From: Brachionus rotundiformis
Taxonomy: Eukaryota > Rotifera > Eurotatoria > Ploima > Brachionidae
Direction: 5' to 3'
DNA: 64,000 nt
Assembly: GCA_016802295.1 (NCBI GenBank)
Contig: JAESIW010000203.1
Span: 186,001 to 250,000 of the forward strand
Part shown: one piece after another, positions 12,701 through 23,967 of the stretch
How positions within the stretch are numbered: the first letter of the stretch is position 1
How the letters are laid out: every line of letters begins with the position of its first letter
The notes under the pieces: generated by a model
Told to the model about the DNA's origin: nothing
Seen by the model: the letters and a program-made list of their open reading frames with translations, nothing else
The model's database searches: none
Position numbers and translations under genes: made by a program

Positions 12701-13603
12701 TATTTTATTTTAAAAATAAAAATTTATTATTTATTATTTTTTTAACTCATTTGTTTAATTTAATCTAACCTGGTTCTTTTCTATGGTAATAATTTGGCAT
12801 TTCGCTTTTTATTCCCAATTCAATTGGCGATGATTGAGCGCTGTCAATGGCACACAGATGTCTATGGTTGTGCTTAAGTGATTGTCTGTTGTCACATGTG
12901 GTCAGCGCACGTACTAAAATTTTGCCAAAATAAAACGTGTATCTGGGATTCGAGAGGTCCATAAATGACGGATCTTTGATGGTAAATTTGTACTTCTTTA
13001 ATATTAAAAATAATATTAATAATAAAACATTTTTCAAAATAATTATAAAATTAATAAATTTATCAATTAGTTTAATATTTATTTAAAATCATTACTTTAA
13101 AACTATTGACCTGGTCACCAGGCTCAGTTATTATTTGTAGACAAGTTGAAGCACTCTGGTCAAAAAAGAACTTAAGCTCGTAGCCTTCGATTTTGAGCTC
13201 ACCTTAACATAAAACAAGACCATAGTAAAAATAGAAAGTTTTTTTGGCTCATTTTACCTGGTAAATTTATCGAATTGAACTCAATCTCAATCAAAAAAGA
13301 TAAGGTTTTTTCATAATTTGAGTATATTGAAGTTCGAGCTTCAAAATGGTACTCCTTATCAAATTTATTTTGATATGAATTATCACCGGCATTTGAAGGT
13401 AGTGATATGTGATTTTCAGAGAGCCTGGCGGCACAAATGCCATCTCCACCAATAAATGTTGCAAATGGTTGTAAGATGAAATTTGTTCTAATTTCATAAA
13501 AATGGATATTTTTATACAAAAAAACAAAGTTTGCTTTGGACTGTTTTAAGTTGGAAACTAAAACCACCAGGAAGACCAGACACATTTGGACAGAATATTT
13601 CAT
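9717..13603 (-). CDS. Single-pass receptor, IL-17-receptor/SEFIR-like
   Basis: Seven exons keep phase (13603-13258, 13202-13096, 12995-12770, 12699-12118, 12052-11114, 11044-10944, 10544-9717) and give 1,042 residues. The protein starts with a signal peptide (MKYSVQMCLVFLVVLV). A large ectodomain follows, with paired cysteines such as CSCFDKCTEC and CTKC. One transmembrane helix (IYMIVFILIITLISVLIYLI) leads into a cytoplasmic tail. The tail has a strand-helix-strand pattern (NINIVFYLS... then AHKIVYVCGTRD). Further on are KYLKLPEENNLFLSFL and SIVFHFEKN. Their order and spacing resemble the SEFIR domain of IL-17 receptors, where a VVCS-type strand is followed later by a VYFDYS-type strand and a KYRLMDNLP-type helix. 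The type I topology is clear. The SEFIR assignment rests on weak similarity, and a divergent TIR-like or unrelated domain remains possible. Confidence 0.6.
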
Positions 13604-16600
13604 TTTTGTAAAGCTTTTTTCTCTTATAAGTATCTTTTTCTATTTGTTCAAATACGTGGGTTTACTTTTCATTAATATATAAACATTTTATGTTTAAACA
13701 TTATTTTTATAATTCTAAAAATTAAAATGAAAAAAAATTTAATTATTTAATCAATTAAGCCAAAATGGCAAAATTTAAAATCGTTAAATCTTATTAAAAG
13801 ATGGGAAATAATAGTATTTAATAAAAATAAAAAAGAAAATATTTCATAAAAATTATAACATTGGAATAAAAAAAATAAAAAACATAATTTAAATTCATAA
13901 TGATTACATTGCTTACTCTTTACTTCGCTTGTTCTTTGGTATGGCGCACACCCGATCTTTTTCTTATGAATCGGAATCAATTTCTTATCCTATTATAAGA
14001 AAATTAATTTTTATCATCAGATAAATTTATATAATCATTGCTTCCGCTTTTTTTGTTCCAAATCACGGTATTTTCGAACCACTTTTCAAATTCCCAACAA
14101 ACAACTATTTACTAAAAAGGTAGTATTAGAATATTTTAGTTAAGTTAAGATATGGTTAAGGCAGTGCAACTCGACATTAATAATTTAATTAAAATTAGGT
14201 GAAAATTTATCAACAACAACAAAAATATTATTCAAGCAAAGTCTGTATAGAAAAATATTAACTTATCTCGATCAAACAAAGCTTGTGTTAGTAGTGTAAG
14301 TATAAAATAGTATGAAGCACATATTAAAATAAAATATAAGATCTTATATAGTCATTTAATAAAATTTAATGCTTGAATCAAACCTTTAAAATCATATTAA
14401 TTTATTCGTTGTCTTCAATTTTGGTAAGCAAAATTTTCTAATTAAAAAAATATAAACAAGATAAAGTAAGTATACACAAATGTTAAATAACAGGAATACA
14501 TTTTGATTAATTTGAAATAGTTCCTGATAACCTTTGCAAATAAATCGGAAATAAAAAAAAATATTTATCAAATTATATTAATTATGTTCTAGACAAAATA
14601 ATATTTATGATTTTATCTATAATGTTCTGAAAATTTTTGAAAATTAATTCTTTTTTTCCTAACAAACATCTTTTTGATTAAATTATTAAGTTATTAAATT
14701 AATTAGTAAACAAGCTCATAACTTGGCATTATTATTATTATGATAAAATAAAATATTTATTTATATTATAAAATTTAAAGCCTGAATCAAACCTTTAAAA
14801 TCATATTAATTTATTCGTTGTCTTCAATTTTGGTAAGCAAAATTTTCTAATTAAAAAAATATAAACAAGATAAAGTAAGTATACACAAATGTTAAATAAC
14901 AGGAATACATTTTGATTAATTTGAAATAGTTCCTGATAACCTTTGCAAATAAATCGGAAATAAAAAAAAATATTTATCAAATTATATTAATTATGTTCTA
15001 GACAAAATAATATTTATGATTTTATCTATAATGTTCTGAAAATTTTTGAAAATTAATTCTTTTTTTCCTAACAAACATCTTTTTGATTAAATTATTAAGT
15101 TATTAAATTAATTAGTAAACAAGCTCATAACTTGGCATTATTATTATTATGATAAAATAAAATATTTATTTATATTATAAAATTTAAAGCCTGAATTGAA
15201 CCCAATATGGTTTTAATTTATTCCATAATTTCAACATTTTAATCATTAATATTTTTTTTGCATTACCTAAGCAAAATTTAAATTTAATTTTCTCTACAAA
15301 AAAAAAATCAACAAAACCATGTGAATTTCTTATCAACTATTAAAATTTTTAAATGAAAAGTATCTAAAATAGTTAATCGGAGTAATCTGCACTTAACACA
15401 ATATCTCTCCATCAAACTCACAGCGAAAAATTATCAAAAATAAAATATTCATTCTCTTCTATGATCAAAACTTATAAAATATAATATTTAATAAAAAAAA
15501 AATCTAACATTACTATTAATGTAATATAGCTATAACTAATTAAACAATATATGAAAAAGCAATATATTTATGAAATAATAAAAATTGATTTTTCCTTATC
15601 AAAATAGTGTAGATGTTAATATCTTAAGTGATATTTTGTTTTAATTGAATTTTTACCCATTTTATTTTAAACAAGCACTTATAATATTTTGGAAAATTTT
15701 AAAATCAAACTTAAATTTATAAAGTATATTTTTCTTGCCAAAAGTGTATTATGATGATTAGTTTAAAAATTATGCTTCATGCTTCAGCGAAAAAAAATTA
15801 TATAATAAAAACCCTATGATGCCAATTTACATGAGTTTAAGAGTATAGTAGACTGGTGCCTAAAAATAATTATTGTTTACTAAAAGAGGATTTAAACGCT
15901 TATTTAATCAGAAACAATTTAAATTCTAGTCGGATAATAAATAAGTCTTGGATAAAATGTGTTTAAGTTCTCATCAAGTTTTTACCAAAATAATAGCTTT
16001 AACTTATTAAATTGATTTACAATTTGACAATTTAAAAATAATAATTTTTTATCCTAGCTATTCAAAATACTATGTTTGAAAAAAAAAATTTTTTCTTTTT
16101 ATAAAATATAAATAAACAATTTTAAAAAGAATAATAGTTTATGTTCAGTTTATCATTTTAATTTTAAGAGGGAGAAAGAGAAAAATTAATTTATTTTAAT
16201 GGTTGATTTTGGACAAAAAATCGATCAATTAAGTGATTGTGTCTTTTTGATGAATGACTTGATGTAATTAAAAAATGATCTCTAATCGGCTAAGAGATGA
16301 TTGATTTTTTGAATTAAACCTGGCTCTGCAATTTTCAACATGCTGTCTTAATAGAGAAAAATAATGATCTTTTAACAATCATTTAGAATATTTTAAAGAA
16401 CAAATTTCGAATAAAAAAATAAAAGAATTAAATTTTTATGATAGGAACGAAATTTTAGATAGATAAATACTAATATTTTATTTTCAAAAATTTCCTAGCA
16501 CAAACGAAATGTATAAAAAAAAAGTATCTATTTGAATTTACATTCAATTTCCCTTTTCCTGAATTTGGCCAAAATTTTAAATTTAGACAAAATCTAATTT

Positions 16601-16765
16601 TTTGTTCGGATATGACTCAAATTTAAGCTGGTACAAAAATAAATTAATTTTGCAATTAAAATTAATTTATTAACATAAAAGAAATTTCCAGTCTTATTTC
16701 TCAATTTTTACTCTAATTGATATTATAAAATAAATTTGTTTTTAAATTGTTAAATTAAAATTTAA
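13604..16765. other. Non-coding stretch between receptor and BUD31
   Basis: No convincing gene is present. On the minus strand around 13747-14100 there are short open stretches after a possible acceptor (LIPIHKKKIGCAPYQRT), which could be an exon of an unknown gene, but no partner exons were found. The main structure is the 409-bp tandem duplication at 14371-15188. The promoters of the receptor (near 13.65 kb, minus) and of BUD31 (near 16.7 kb, plus) should lie here. Confidence 0.5.
14371..15188. repeat. Perfect tandem duplication, 2 x 409 bp
   Basis: Copy 1 is 14371-14779 and copy 2 is 14780-15188; a few bases of a third start (GCCTGAAT) follow at 15189. By eye the copies are identical except at the left boundary (GCTTGAAT against GCCTGAAT). 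The unit is AT-rich non-coding DNA. Such identity means either a very recent duplication or an assembly artefact. Confidence 0.9.
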
Positions 16766-17197
16766 ATGCCTTTGAGAAACAAGAGAAAGCAGCCGCCAGA
16801 AGGTTGGGAGCTGATCGAGCCGACACTGGACGAGCTCGAGCAGAAAATGAGAGAAGCCGAATCGGCGCCTCACGAAGGTAAACGTAGAACTGAAGTTCTT
16901 TGGCCCATATTTCAAATACATCATCAGCGATCTAGATACATATACGATCTTTACTACAAGAGGAAAGCCATTACCAAAGAATTGTATGACTATTGCATAA
17001 ATGAAAAGATAGCCGATGCCAATTTGATTGCCAAATGGAAAAAGCAGGGCTACGAAAACTTGTGCTGTCTTAGATGCATTCAAACGCGAGATACCAATTT
17101 TGGCACGAACTGCATTTGCAGGGTACCCAAGGCGAAGATGGAAGAGGGAAAAATCATCGAGTGTGTACATTGTGGGTGTCATGGATGTTCTGGTTAA
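16766..17197 (+). CDS. BUD31: BUD31 / G10 splicing factor
   Basis: An intronless 143-residue frame matches the whole G10 family in length and order. The N-terminus is basic (MPLRNKRKQPPEGWELIEPT), the middle is helical (HHQRSRYIYDLYYKRKAI), and the C-terminus is cysteine-rich with CCLRC, CICRVP and a closing CVHCGCHGCSG. Family knowledge: BUD31 is a core component of the activated spliceosome (NTC-related), binds zinc through the conserved cysteines and is nearly invariant across eukaryotes. The start codon is fixed by the conserved MPL.. beginning. It has no close neighbour on its strand. Confidence 0.97.
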   Translation: MPLRNKRKQPPEGWELIEPTLDELEQKMREAESAPHEGKRRTEVLWPIFQIHHQRSRYIYDLYYKRKAITKELYDYCINEKIADANLIAKWKKQGYENLCCLRCIQTRDTNFGTNCICRVPKAKMEEGKIIECVHCGCHGCSG

Positions 17198-18475
17198 AAT
17201 TTTTGTCCTTGCTAGGCTTTTAAAAATGACTTATAAAGATGATGTAAGCTAAAGAGTTCTTATCTTGTCTGTTAAAATTGTATATTTAATAAAAAAATTG
17301 ATATAATTTTGTTTTATTTTAGAATTTAATCAATAGAATAAGATCTCTCCGGCTAAAATCTAATTTAACGCTTACTTAATGTTGAATTATTAAAAAGGAA
17401 CAATCATAATTTAAGATTAAGTATAAATGCCAAAAAATATGAACTAAATCCTAGTGACAAAATTAAAATTTAATTTTGTTATGGAATGAATTTAACATAA
17501 AAGATAATAATTTGTTCAGTTTGTCGATTCAGATTGGTTTGATGCCTTGTTCGGATTGGTATTGCCTAAATTATCCAAATTTTTAAAATATAAAATTTAA
17601 TTATTCTTAACTTAAGTGATTATTAATTTGGGAAAAAATAACAAAATTTTAAAATTTAAATACACAATTAATGAACCTTGATATGTTGATATTAATAATA
17701 TGAACAATAATAGCTGATGAAAGGAAATAATTTAATTCTAAATGAGATAATAAACAAAAATTACTCAATTAAATCTAGCATTTGCTTATCCTTGATTTAA
17801 AATAATCTTAATATAACGCTTTAAGCGAAAACAGAATTAATTTTATTTTAAGTTTAAAAGTCATAATTAATTAAAGCCAAAGTATACACCTTTTGAAATA
17901 TTTTATTCAAAAATTCGACATTAAAAAAAAACATTAAGTATTTAGCTATACTGAAGTAAAATCTCATAATTTTATAACAAAGCAGATTTTCAGATCAATA
18001 ATAATATAATAATCTATGTGAGCAGAAATTTTTGCCAGTTTTTTTTTTTACCATCATGTGCTTGATTAAATTAATAATTAAATCTTGATGACTAATATAC
18101 TAAACAAACAATCGAATTAACCATTCTTAACCAAATTTCTTTGGTAAATATAACCATCATCACCAAAAACAAAATTCAATATACATATATTTGATATTAT
18201 TTTTTCAGTTGATGTCAAAAAATATTACAAAATTAAACGAAAAAAAAATTAACAAACAAAAATTTATATCAAAAAAAAAGAGTACTAATTTTATTTGACT
18301 AAATAATATTTTGATGCTTGACCAAGTAAATAACACTATCTTGTATGGTCTAGCAAATCCAACATGGATTATCATGTTTAAATAATTTAAAAATTATATC
18401 TCGGTTGGACTCAAGTCCTTGACAAATTATCTACAAATACTGAGCTTAAAGCAGGTCTCGAGCTGGCCAGTCATT
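17198..18475. other. Intergenic between BUD31 and TMCC 3' ends
   Basis: The two flanking genes converge here, so most of this should be 3' UTR and spacer. The only coding-like trace is a 50-bp minus-strand open stretch at 17565-17516 after an ATTTAG acceptor. It could be an alternative last exon of the TMCC gene. The rest is A/T-rich with stops in all frames. Confidence 0.5.
17516..17565 (-). other. Possible alternative terminal exon of the TMCC gene
   Basis: After a TTTAG acceptor the minus strand reads an in-frame tail (NTNPNKASNQSESTN, stop). The codons are less AT-rich than the surroundings. The last TMCC exon contains a donor-like GATG|GTAATG about 20 bases before its stop, and joining the two keeps phase (YPDG then NTNPN). 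The intron would be about 900 bp, long for this genome. The evidence is splice signals and frame only. Confidence 0.3.
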
Positions 18476-20631
18476 TCATGAAACAACAACATTACCATCC
18501 GGATAGATCTTATTCTTAATCACCAAAAAAAGACCATAGACTGAATTCAAAAATCTTATTGCCGAATTGCTTGAATTAGACTCAAAATGCTTTAGGTGGT
18601 CCAAATGGTCGTTTTGTAGCTGTTCATAGTCCACTATGTAAAACAAGACAAAGTATGCCAGCAGAAAGATCACAATCGTGCGCGGATACAACAGGAATAC
18701 AAATTTAATTGAGGCGATCATGTTGGTAAAGGCGAGCAGAATTATGGTCAACAATGTAAGCAAAATGTCCAATAGTTTGTAAAATAGCTGGTAATAATTG
18801 GTCGGATTGGTTTCTATGCTGGGAATTTTTTGACTCTTGTCTATTATTTCAATTTTGTTTTTCATATAGCTGACGTCCTCTTTGGTCTCTTTGATGTCTC
18901 TATGGCAATGGTTCAAGCTGTAGTTGTAAGACTGCAGTGAACGATCGAACAAGGATTTTAGTTCGTCTAGCTTTTGGTCATTTGTTTTGTACAAACCGAA
19001 CATAGTCTTGCTTGTATGTTCGGATATTTGCGATGAGGTGCTCTGTAGCTCCTTGACCAGTAGTTGGTAATTTTCGTTGTTTTTTTCCTAAAATGGTTAA
19101 TTAGCCTTTTTTGTGCTCAAATATTACATTGCCAGTTTTACCCTTATGCTGTCCAGATCTGACTGTATTTTTTCTTGCTGAATTTTCAGCTCAACCACTT
19201 GATGAAGAATGTTCATGTACAGCTTTAAAAATTAAGAGCTTAATAATTTATTTAATATATTTTTTTAATAAAAAATAATCTCCATCAAAAAATTATTTTT
19301 GAAATTTAACACTTAAACTAAAGACGCTCATGAGCTTGATTATGAGATCATTGATCATATAATAGGCATTTATTCAATGATATCGAATATCTTAATTATC
19401 CTTGTCGAATTATTTAACTACTATTAAGCTTAACATCTAATTGACAAGTTTAATTAGATAAAAATTTTTAAAAAAACTTTGCACAAGATTCCAGAAATTT
19501 AAAAAAAATCTGGTCATTAGATTAGATTAATATTATGCATTTAAATTCAACATTTGATATTTTAATTATTTAATAAAATGGAAAAAAAAAAGCAAAAATT
19601 ATATTTTATGTTTTTCTAGCTTGGCAACAAAGCAATGCTTCCAAACTAGCACAAAATTATAGGAAAAAAATCGATTCTACTCAGAAAAAAATTTTTTTTT
19701 GTTATCTTAGTCTAAAATCAATTAGCTTTAAGAAACTAAATTAATTTATCTTGAATAATTAATTAAAGGCAATTATTCTTGAACAGATTTGTTTTGTTCA
19801 TTATTAAGACCTACTTGATTCGAACCATTATCCTCGTTTGGTATTTGGTAATTATCCCCATTGGTAGCATTGTTGTTAAACTTAACATTTGACATATTGG
19901 ACTCAAGGTTTAGGTAAAAGAGAGCATTTTTGTCATCAGGAGATAGGATATTTTGCTTGGACTGGTCATCGGTAATGCTTTGCTTGAATTGCATGCCGCT
20001 ATTCATCAAAAATGAATCACTACGGTTGCTCAGCTTCAAAATGTTACTGCTTTGAGCATTGTTCTGAGTGGACACATTTGCCAAATTGGAAGAATTTTGA
20101 AAATCTGAACTATTGCCCAAGGTGTTTATTGCGTTTGAAGAGTCAATGGCTGGTTCTGGTTTTGGCTCAGAGTCGGCCTGTTTTGACGCCTCTTGCTCTT
20201 TCTTGCTCTCGTAGAGCAACTTTTGGCGCTTTTTTTCGTACGACTTGAGCTTTTTGTGCAGCAAAAATTTCCTCTTGTCGTACTCGGTTGATTCGTTTTG
20301 TTGCGGTGTGGAAAAAGTTTGGTTAATGCTGTCATTATTGTTGTGCGACAAGTCAGCCTTTTCTTCATAGAAATTTTTCAAATGGGAATTCATTTGCCTT
20401 GACCATTCTCCTAATTAGGAAAAAAAAATTTCTTTTAAATCCAATTTGAAAAATTTTGACCAAAATACTTTGAATCTTCTGCTCCAAAGTATTTATTTCA
20501 TTTATGCATTTGATTATTTTCTGGTCAATTATTTCTATGTTGGTTCGTGTGGATTTTTTGTTCGATGCACTGTCCGATGAATTGTCACTGGCTGTGGTAT
20601 TGTTATTAGTATTATTGTTATTATTATTCAT
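18476..20631 (-). CDS. TMCC-family transmembrane and coiled-coil protein
   Basis: Exons: 20631-20469, from 20410 to about 19800, 19222-19142, and 19087-18476. The protein starts with an Asn/Ser-rich stretch and a coiled coil (RTNIEIIDQKIIKC). A Lys-rich helix (LLHKKLKSYEKKRQKLL) and an Asn/Ser linker follow. Next come a second coiled coil (LHQVVELKIQQEKIQSDL) and two C-terminal hydrophobic helices (LLDILLTLLTIILLAF and TIVIFLLAYFVLFYIV). Family knowledge: TMCC1-3 and TEX28 have two coiled coils plus two C-terminal transmembrane helices. TMCC1 sits in the rough ER, binds ribosomes and promotes ER-associated endosome fission. The donor ending the large second exon is uncertain: either CAA|GTAGGT near 19810, or the frame runs to the stop at 19773. 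Confidence 0.75.
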
Positions 20632-22238
20632 ATCTAGATTAATTAATTTTTAAAATTTAATCAAAATTTTTATCTTGTTAATTTTCAGCCAGCAGAACAA
20701 GTCTAATTCTAGTAGTGAGGAAAATACCAATTTGAGTAAATTAAGAAACGAAGAAGCTATCAAGAATGATTAAGGCATAAATTATTCAAGTCTTGGGTTT
20801 TGTTCATATGATTATAATAAACTAACCACGATTGCAAATAAAACAGAAATTTCAACTTGAAATTAGCTATCTATATTCATCTAGTTGTCAAAACTAAAAT
20901 AGTCCAAAATGCTTATCTTATCGATTTGTCTATTCAGCAAATTTGCTTCGAGTTTGACACCATGTTTCTCTCTTAATCATTTAACCAAAAGCATATTTTT
21001 ATTTTCTAAATTAAATTAAATTAAAATAATATAAAAAAAAAAACAGATTTTTATAGCTTTCGAGCTGATGGAATTTTGCTGCTTGATCCACGCAGAAAGC
21101 TATTTTAAAACTTTCCCAATCGCTACCAAATTATCAAAATTAATAAGTTTGAAATTAATTTTAATTTTTTAAAATTTAATTAATGCACTAACACCAATTC
21201 TGGTGTGTGATAGGAATTTTCATGCCATTGTTATTATAGCGCCAGAATTGAGCATATTTAATAGAGCTAATAGTTAAAGCAATTAACTAAATGCGTGCAC
21301 GTTGCCAGAAAAATGGAGGAAATTATTAATTTAATCAAATAGAGTAAAGATAAAAATATCACCAAGATCACTTTAAAAGCCTACTATTAAATAGCTAAAA
21401 TACCTGGAGCTCTTAAGCCCGCAAGCACTCAGTATTGATTTTTAACTTTGTTTTATGTAAATTATAAATTGGCAAATTCTAAAAACTTGATTTAATTATT
21501 GATGTAAGGTTGTTTTAAAATTATAATGAGATAAAATTATCAATATATAAATAAGTCTGACAAAAATAAAATCTGGTTCCAATTTAGACTATTGACTATG
21601 ATTGCTTTGCAAGGATTATCTTTTACTATAAGCAGTATAGATAATCAAATTACGTATTTTTGATTTATAATGTTAAGAAAAATATAATATTTTGAAAAAA
21701 GATCCAGAACAGTTTGATAAAATGTAAAATAGTTAAATTATTATTTTAATCTATCAGAAGATAATTTGAGCTTGTTTGAAAATCAAAAGAAACTTTGAGC
21801 ATTAAAGATAATAATTTGTTTCGAAGTCTAAACTAGCCCGACAGCCACCGACCAGTCGGTTCATCCAGGCATCTACTAAAGCTAATTATTTGATATTTAA
21901 AAATAAAAATAAACTAAAACAAAGAGCTTTTAATTAATTTAATAAATAAATTTAAATAGAACTAAAGGTAATTTTAGTTTTGCAGCGGTTTAAAATTAGT
22001 TGATGCTTTGAAATCTTACGATACAATAAAAAAAAAAAGATTTATATATATATATATATATTTATAAATTAAAATTATATAATATTTTTACAAGAAATTA
22101 AAATAAAATTTATTAATCTCTCTTGCTAATTCAAAGGATCATTTTTGTATATTTAACCTAAAAGTATCATATACAAAAAAAAGTCTGATAGATAAATCTC
22201 TAGCATATATATTCTAATATAAGTTAATACGATATTAA
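20632..22238. other. Intergenic between divergent TMCC and tafazzin
   Basis: The two genes diverge from this 1.6-kb stretch, so both promoters should be in it. The only coding-like element is an orphan plus-strand exon candidate at 20689-20773. A (TA)n run lies at about 22045-22065. I see no other structure. Confidence 0.5.
20689..20773 (+). other. Orphan exon-like open stretch
   Basis: A good 3' splice site (TTGTTAATTTTCAG) is followed by 27 codons with a mixed Ser/Asn/Glu composition (QQNKSNSSSEENTNLSK...) and a stop. The stretch has few AT-rich homopolymers compared with its flanks. It starts only 57 bp upstream of the TMCC start codon, on the opposite strand. No upstream + strand exon was found to join to it. 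It could be a relic, part of an unannotated gene, or chance. Confidence 0.25.
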
Positions 22239-23233
22239 ATGAACGATTGGACTGTATCTACTAGGTTTTCGAGAAAATGGCGATTAGCTTCTAGTATTGT
22301 TTCGTTAATTGTAGGCTACACAAGTCGTTTGTTTGCAAGTAAAGCCCCAACATAATCCAAGAATATCAAAATTATTTTTTAGTATTATAAAGAGCATTTG
22401 AACAAAACAAAGATAATAAACATAGAAAGTTTTCATAAGGTTTTACATGAACGACCAAAGGGAAAGCCATTGATCACTGTTTGTAACCATGACTCGTGCT
22501 GTGATGATCCTGTACTGTTTGGTAATTTTCAACCAGAAAAAGTGAACAAAATTTGGCAAATTTCTTAAGGAGCCATTCTGCCACTATCGACATTTGTCAG
22601 GCCTGAAAAGCCAACTCTCAGATGGACTCTAGCTGCTAGAGAAATTTGTTTTAGCCAGCCTTGGCACTCGCTAATGTTCCGGTTGGGCAAAGTCCTTCCC
22701 ATTGTCAGAGGTGATGGTGTCTACCAGCCCATAATGAATCAGGTGCTCGACGATTTGAATAGGGGCGACTGGCTTCACATTTTTCCAGAAGGTAGAGTTA
22801 ATGAAAATAAAGAATACATTAGGCTAAAGTGGGGCGTTGGACGACTGATCGCCGATGCCAAGACTACCCCAATTGTTCTACCATTTTATCATTATGGTAC
22901 AAGTTTATTTTTCAAAATCATGTCCTATTTCAGCTTTTAAACAAGGATTGGATGATATTTTGCCCAACAAACAGCCATACAAGCCGCAAACTGGCCAAAA
23001 AGCAACCATTGTTTTTGGAGAGCCAATTTACTTTGATGATTTGGTGAAAAGTCTCAAAGAAAAGCAGCACTCAGCAGTAAATAAACAATTTAGATAACCA
23101 TGTTTAATTTTATTTTTATTTCTAATCTCAGATGGAAATAAGGAAACAGATAACAAATAAAATAGAAGATGATTTCTACAAATTAAAAGAGTATGCCAAA
23201 AAATTTCACCAAGAACATATCAACCAAAGCTAA
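22239..23233 (+). CDS. TAZ: Tafazzin, cardiolipin-remodelling transacylase
   Basis: Five exons (22239-22338, 22393-22555, 22601-22896, 22946-23076, 23132-23233) give 263 residues, close to the usual length. The N-terminus (RKWRLASSIVSLIVGY) matches the membrane-inserting segment of tafazzins. The acyltransferase motif NHxxxxD is present as NHDSCCDD, followed by RWTLAAREICF, HIFPEGRVN, and KWGVGRLIA. Family knowledge: tafazzin moves acyl chains between phospholipids and lysocardiolipin on mitochondrial membranes. The second intron appears to be GC-AG (GC at 22556, AG at 22600, 45 bp). Reading straight through would hit an in-frame TAA. The GC-AG model restores the alignment and makes the total divisible by three. 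Confidence 0.93.
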
Positions 23234-23967
23234 TAATTGTTTACAAGCCATAATTTTTCATAATTTAAACTTACACAAAACATGTTTTTTGTTAACTTGG
23301 TAACATGCTAAGAAAATATTTACTGACAATGATACCATTGTCAAACAAATAATTAATTTTATGTAATTTTTAGCACCCAAGATATGTTTATTTTGTATTT
23401 TTTTAAAAATAAAAAATCTACCTTACAACAACAACAACAACAAAAAAATTTTTATTTAAAACAAAATCAATTTCTAGTACCCAAGTGATTTAAAATTCTA
23501 ATTATTTGATTAAAATATAATTATTTATATTCATTTATATGTTCCTTATTTTTGCAGATTTGGTACATTGCTGGTTTTTTTTTTCAAAATTACTTAATTA
23601 ATTTTTTAAAATTTATACTTATAATATAATATATTAATAAATTTTAAAAAAGATGTGCTTACACTTAAAATAGCTAAAATGTATCAGCATTCTTATTTTT
23701 TTATTATACAAAAATTATGCATTCTAGACTAATGAATTAGAAAATATTGCACTGCTTTTACTTTTGAGCTTCTGTATTCTATTTCCAAAGCATTATTAAA
23801 ATTTTACAAATAAATGTTGTTTTAATAAAGTGATTTTTAGAACTAGATAAGAAAAATAAAATAAAATAAAAAAAGACAAAAATTAGACACTTGAATGAAT
23901 TTTATCGATAAGCCAATAATTAGCAAATTTAAATTTATTGTTTATAATTTTCTAAATACCATCTACA
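23234..23967. other. Intergenic, tafazzin to SLC16
   Basis: About 730 bp of AT-rich DNA between two + strand genes. It contains a short (CAA)n run at about 23430-23445 and the expected tafazzin 3' UTR. No open frame of note and no clear promoter motif is visible. Confidence 0.6.

Noticed and set aside
13747..14100. Minus-strand exon-like stretches (LIPIHKKKIGCAPYQRT)
   Set aside because: Weak acceptor only, no consistent phase with other exons and no family match; not strong enough to list as a gene.
16742..17182. 146-codon minus-strand frame
   Set aside because: Lies exactly opposite BUD31, which is highly conserved; no independent signal.
22561..22570. In-frame TAA in tafazzin as evidence for a pseudogene
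   Set aside because: A GC-AG intron removes it, restores alignment and makes the CDS divisible by three.
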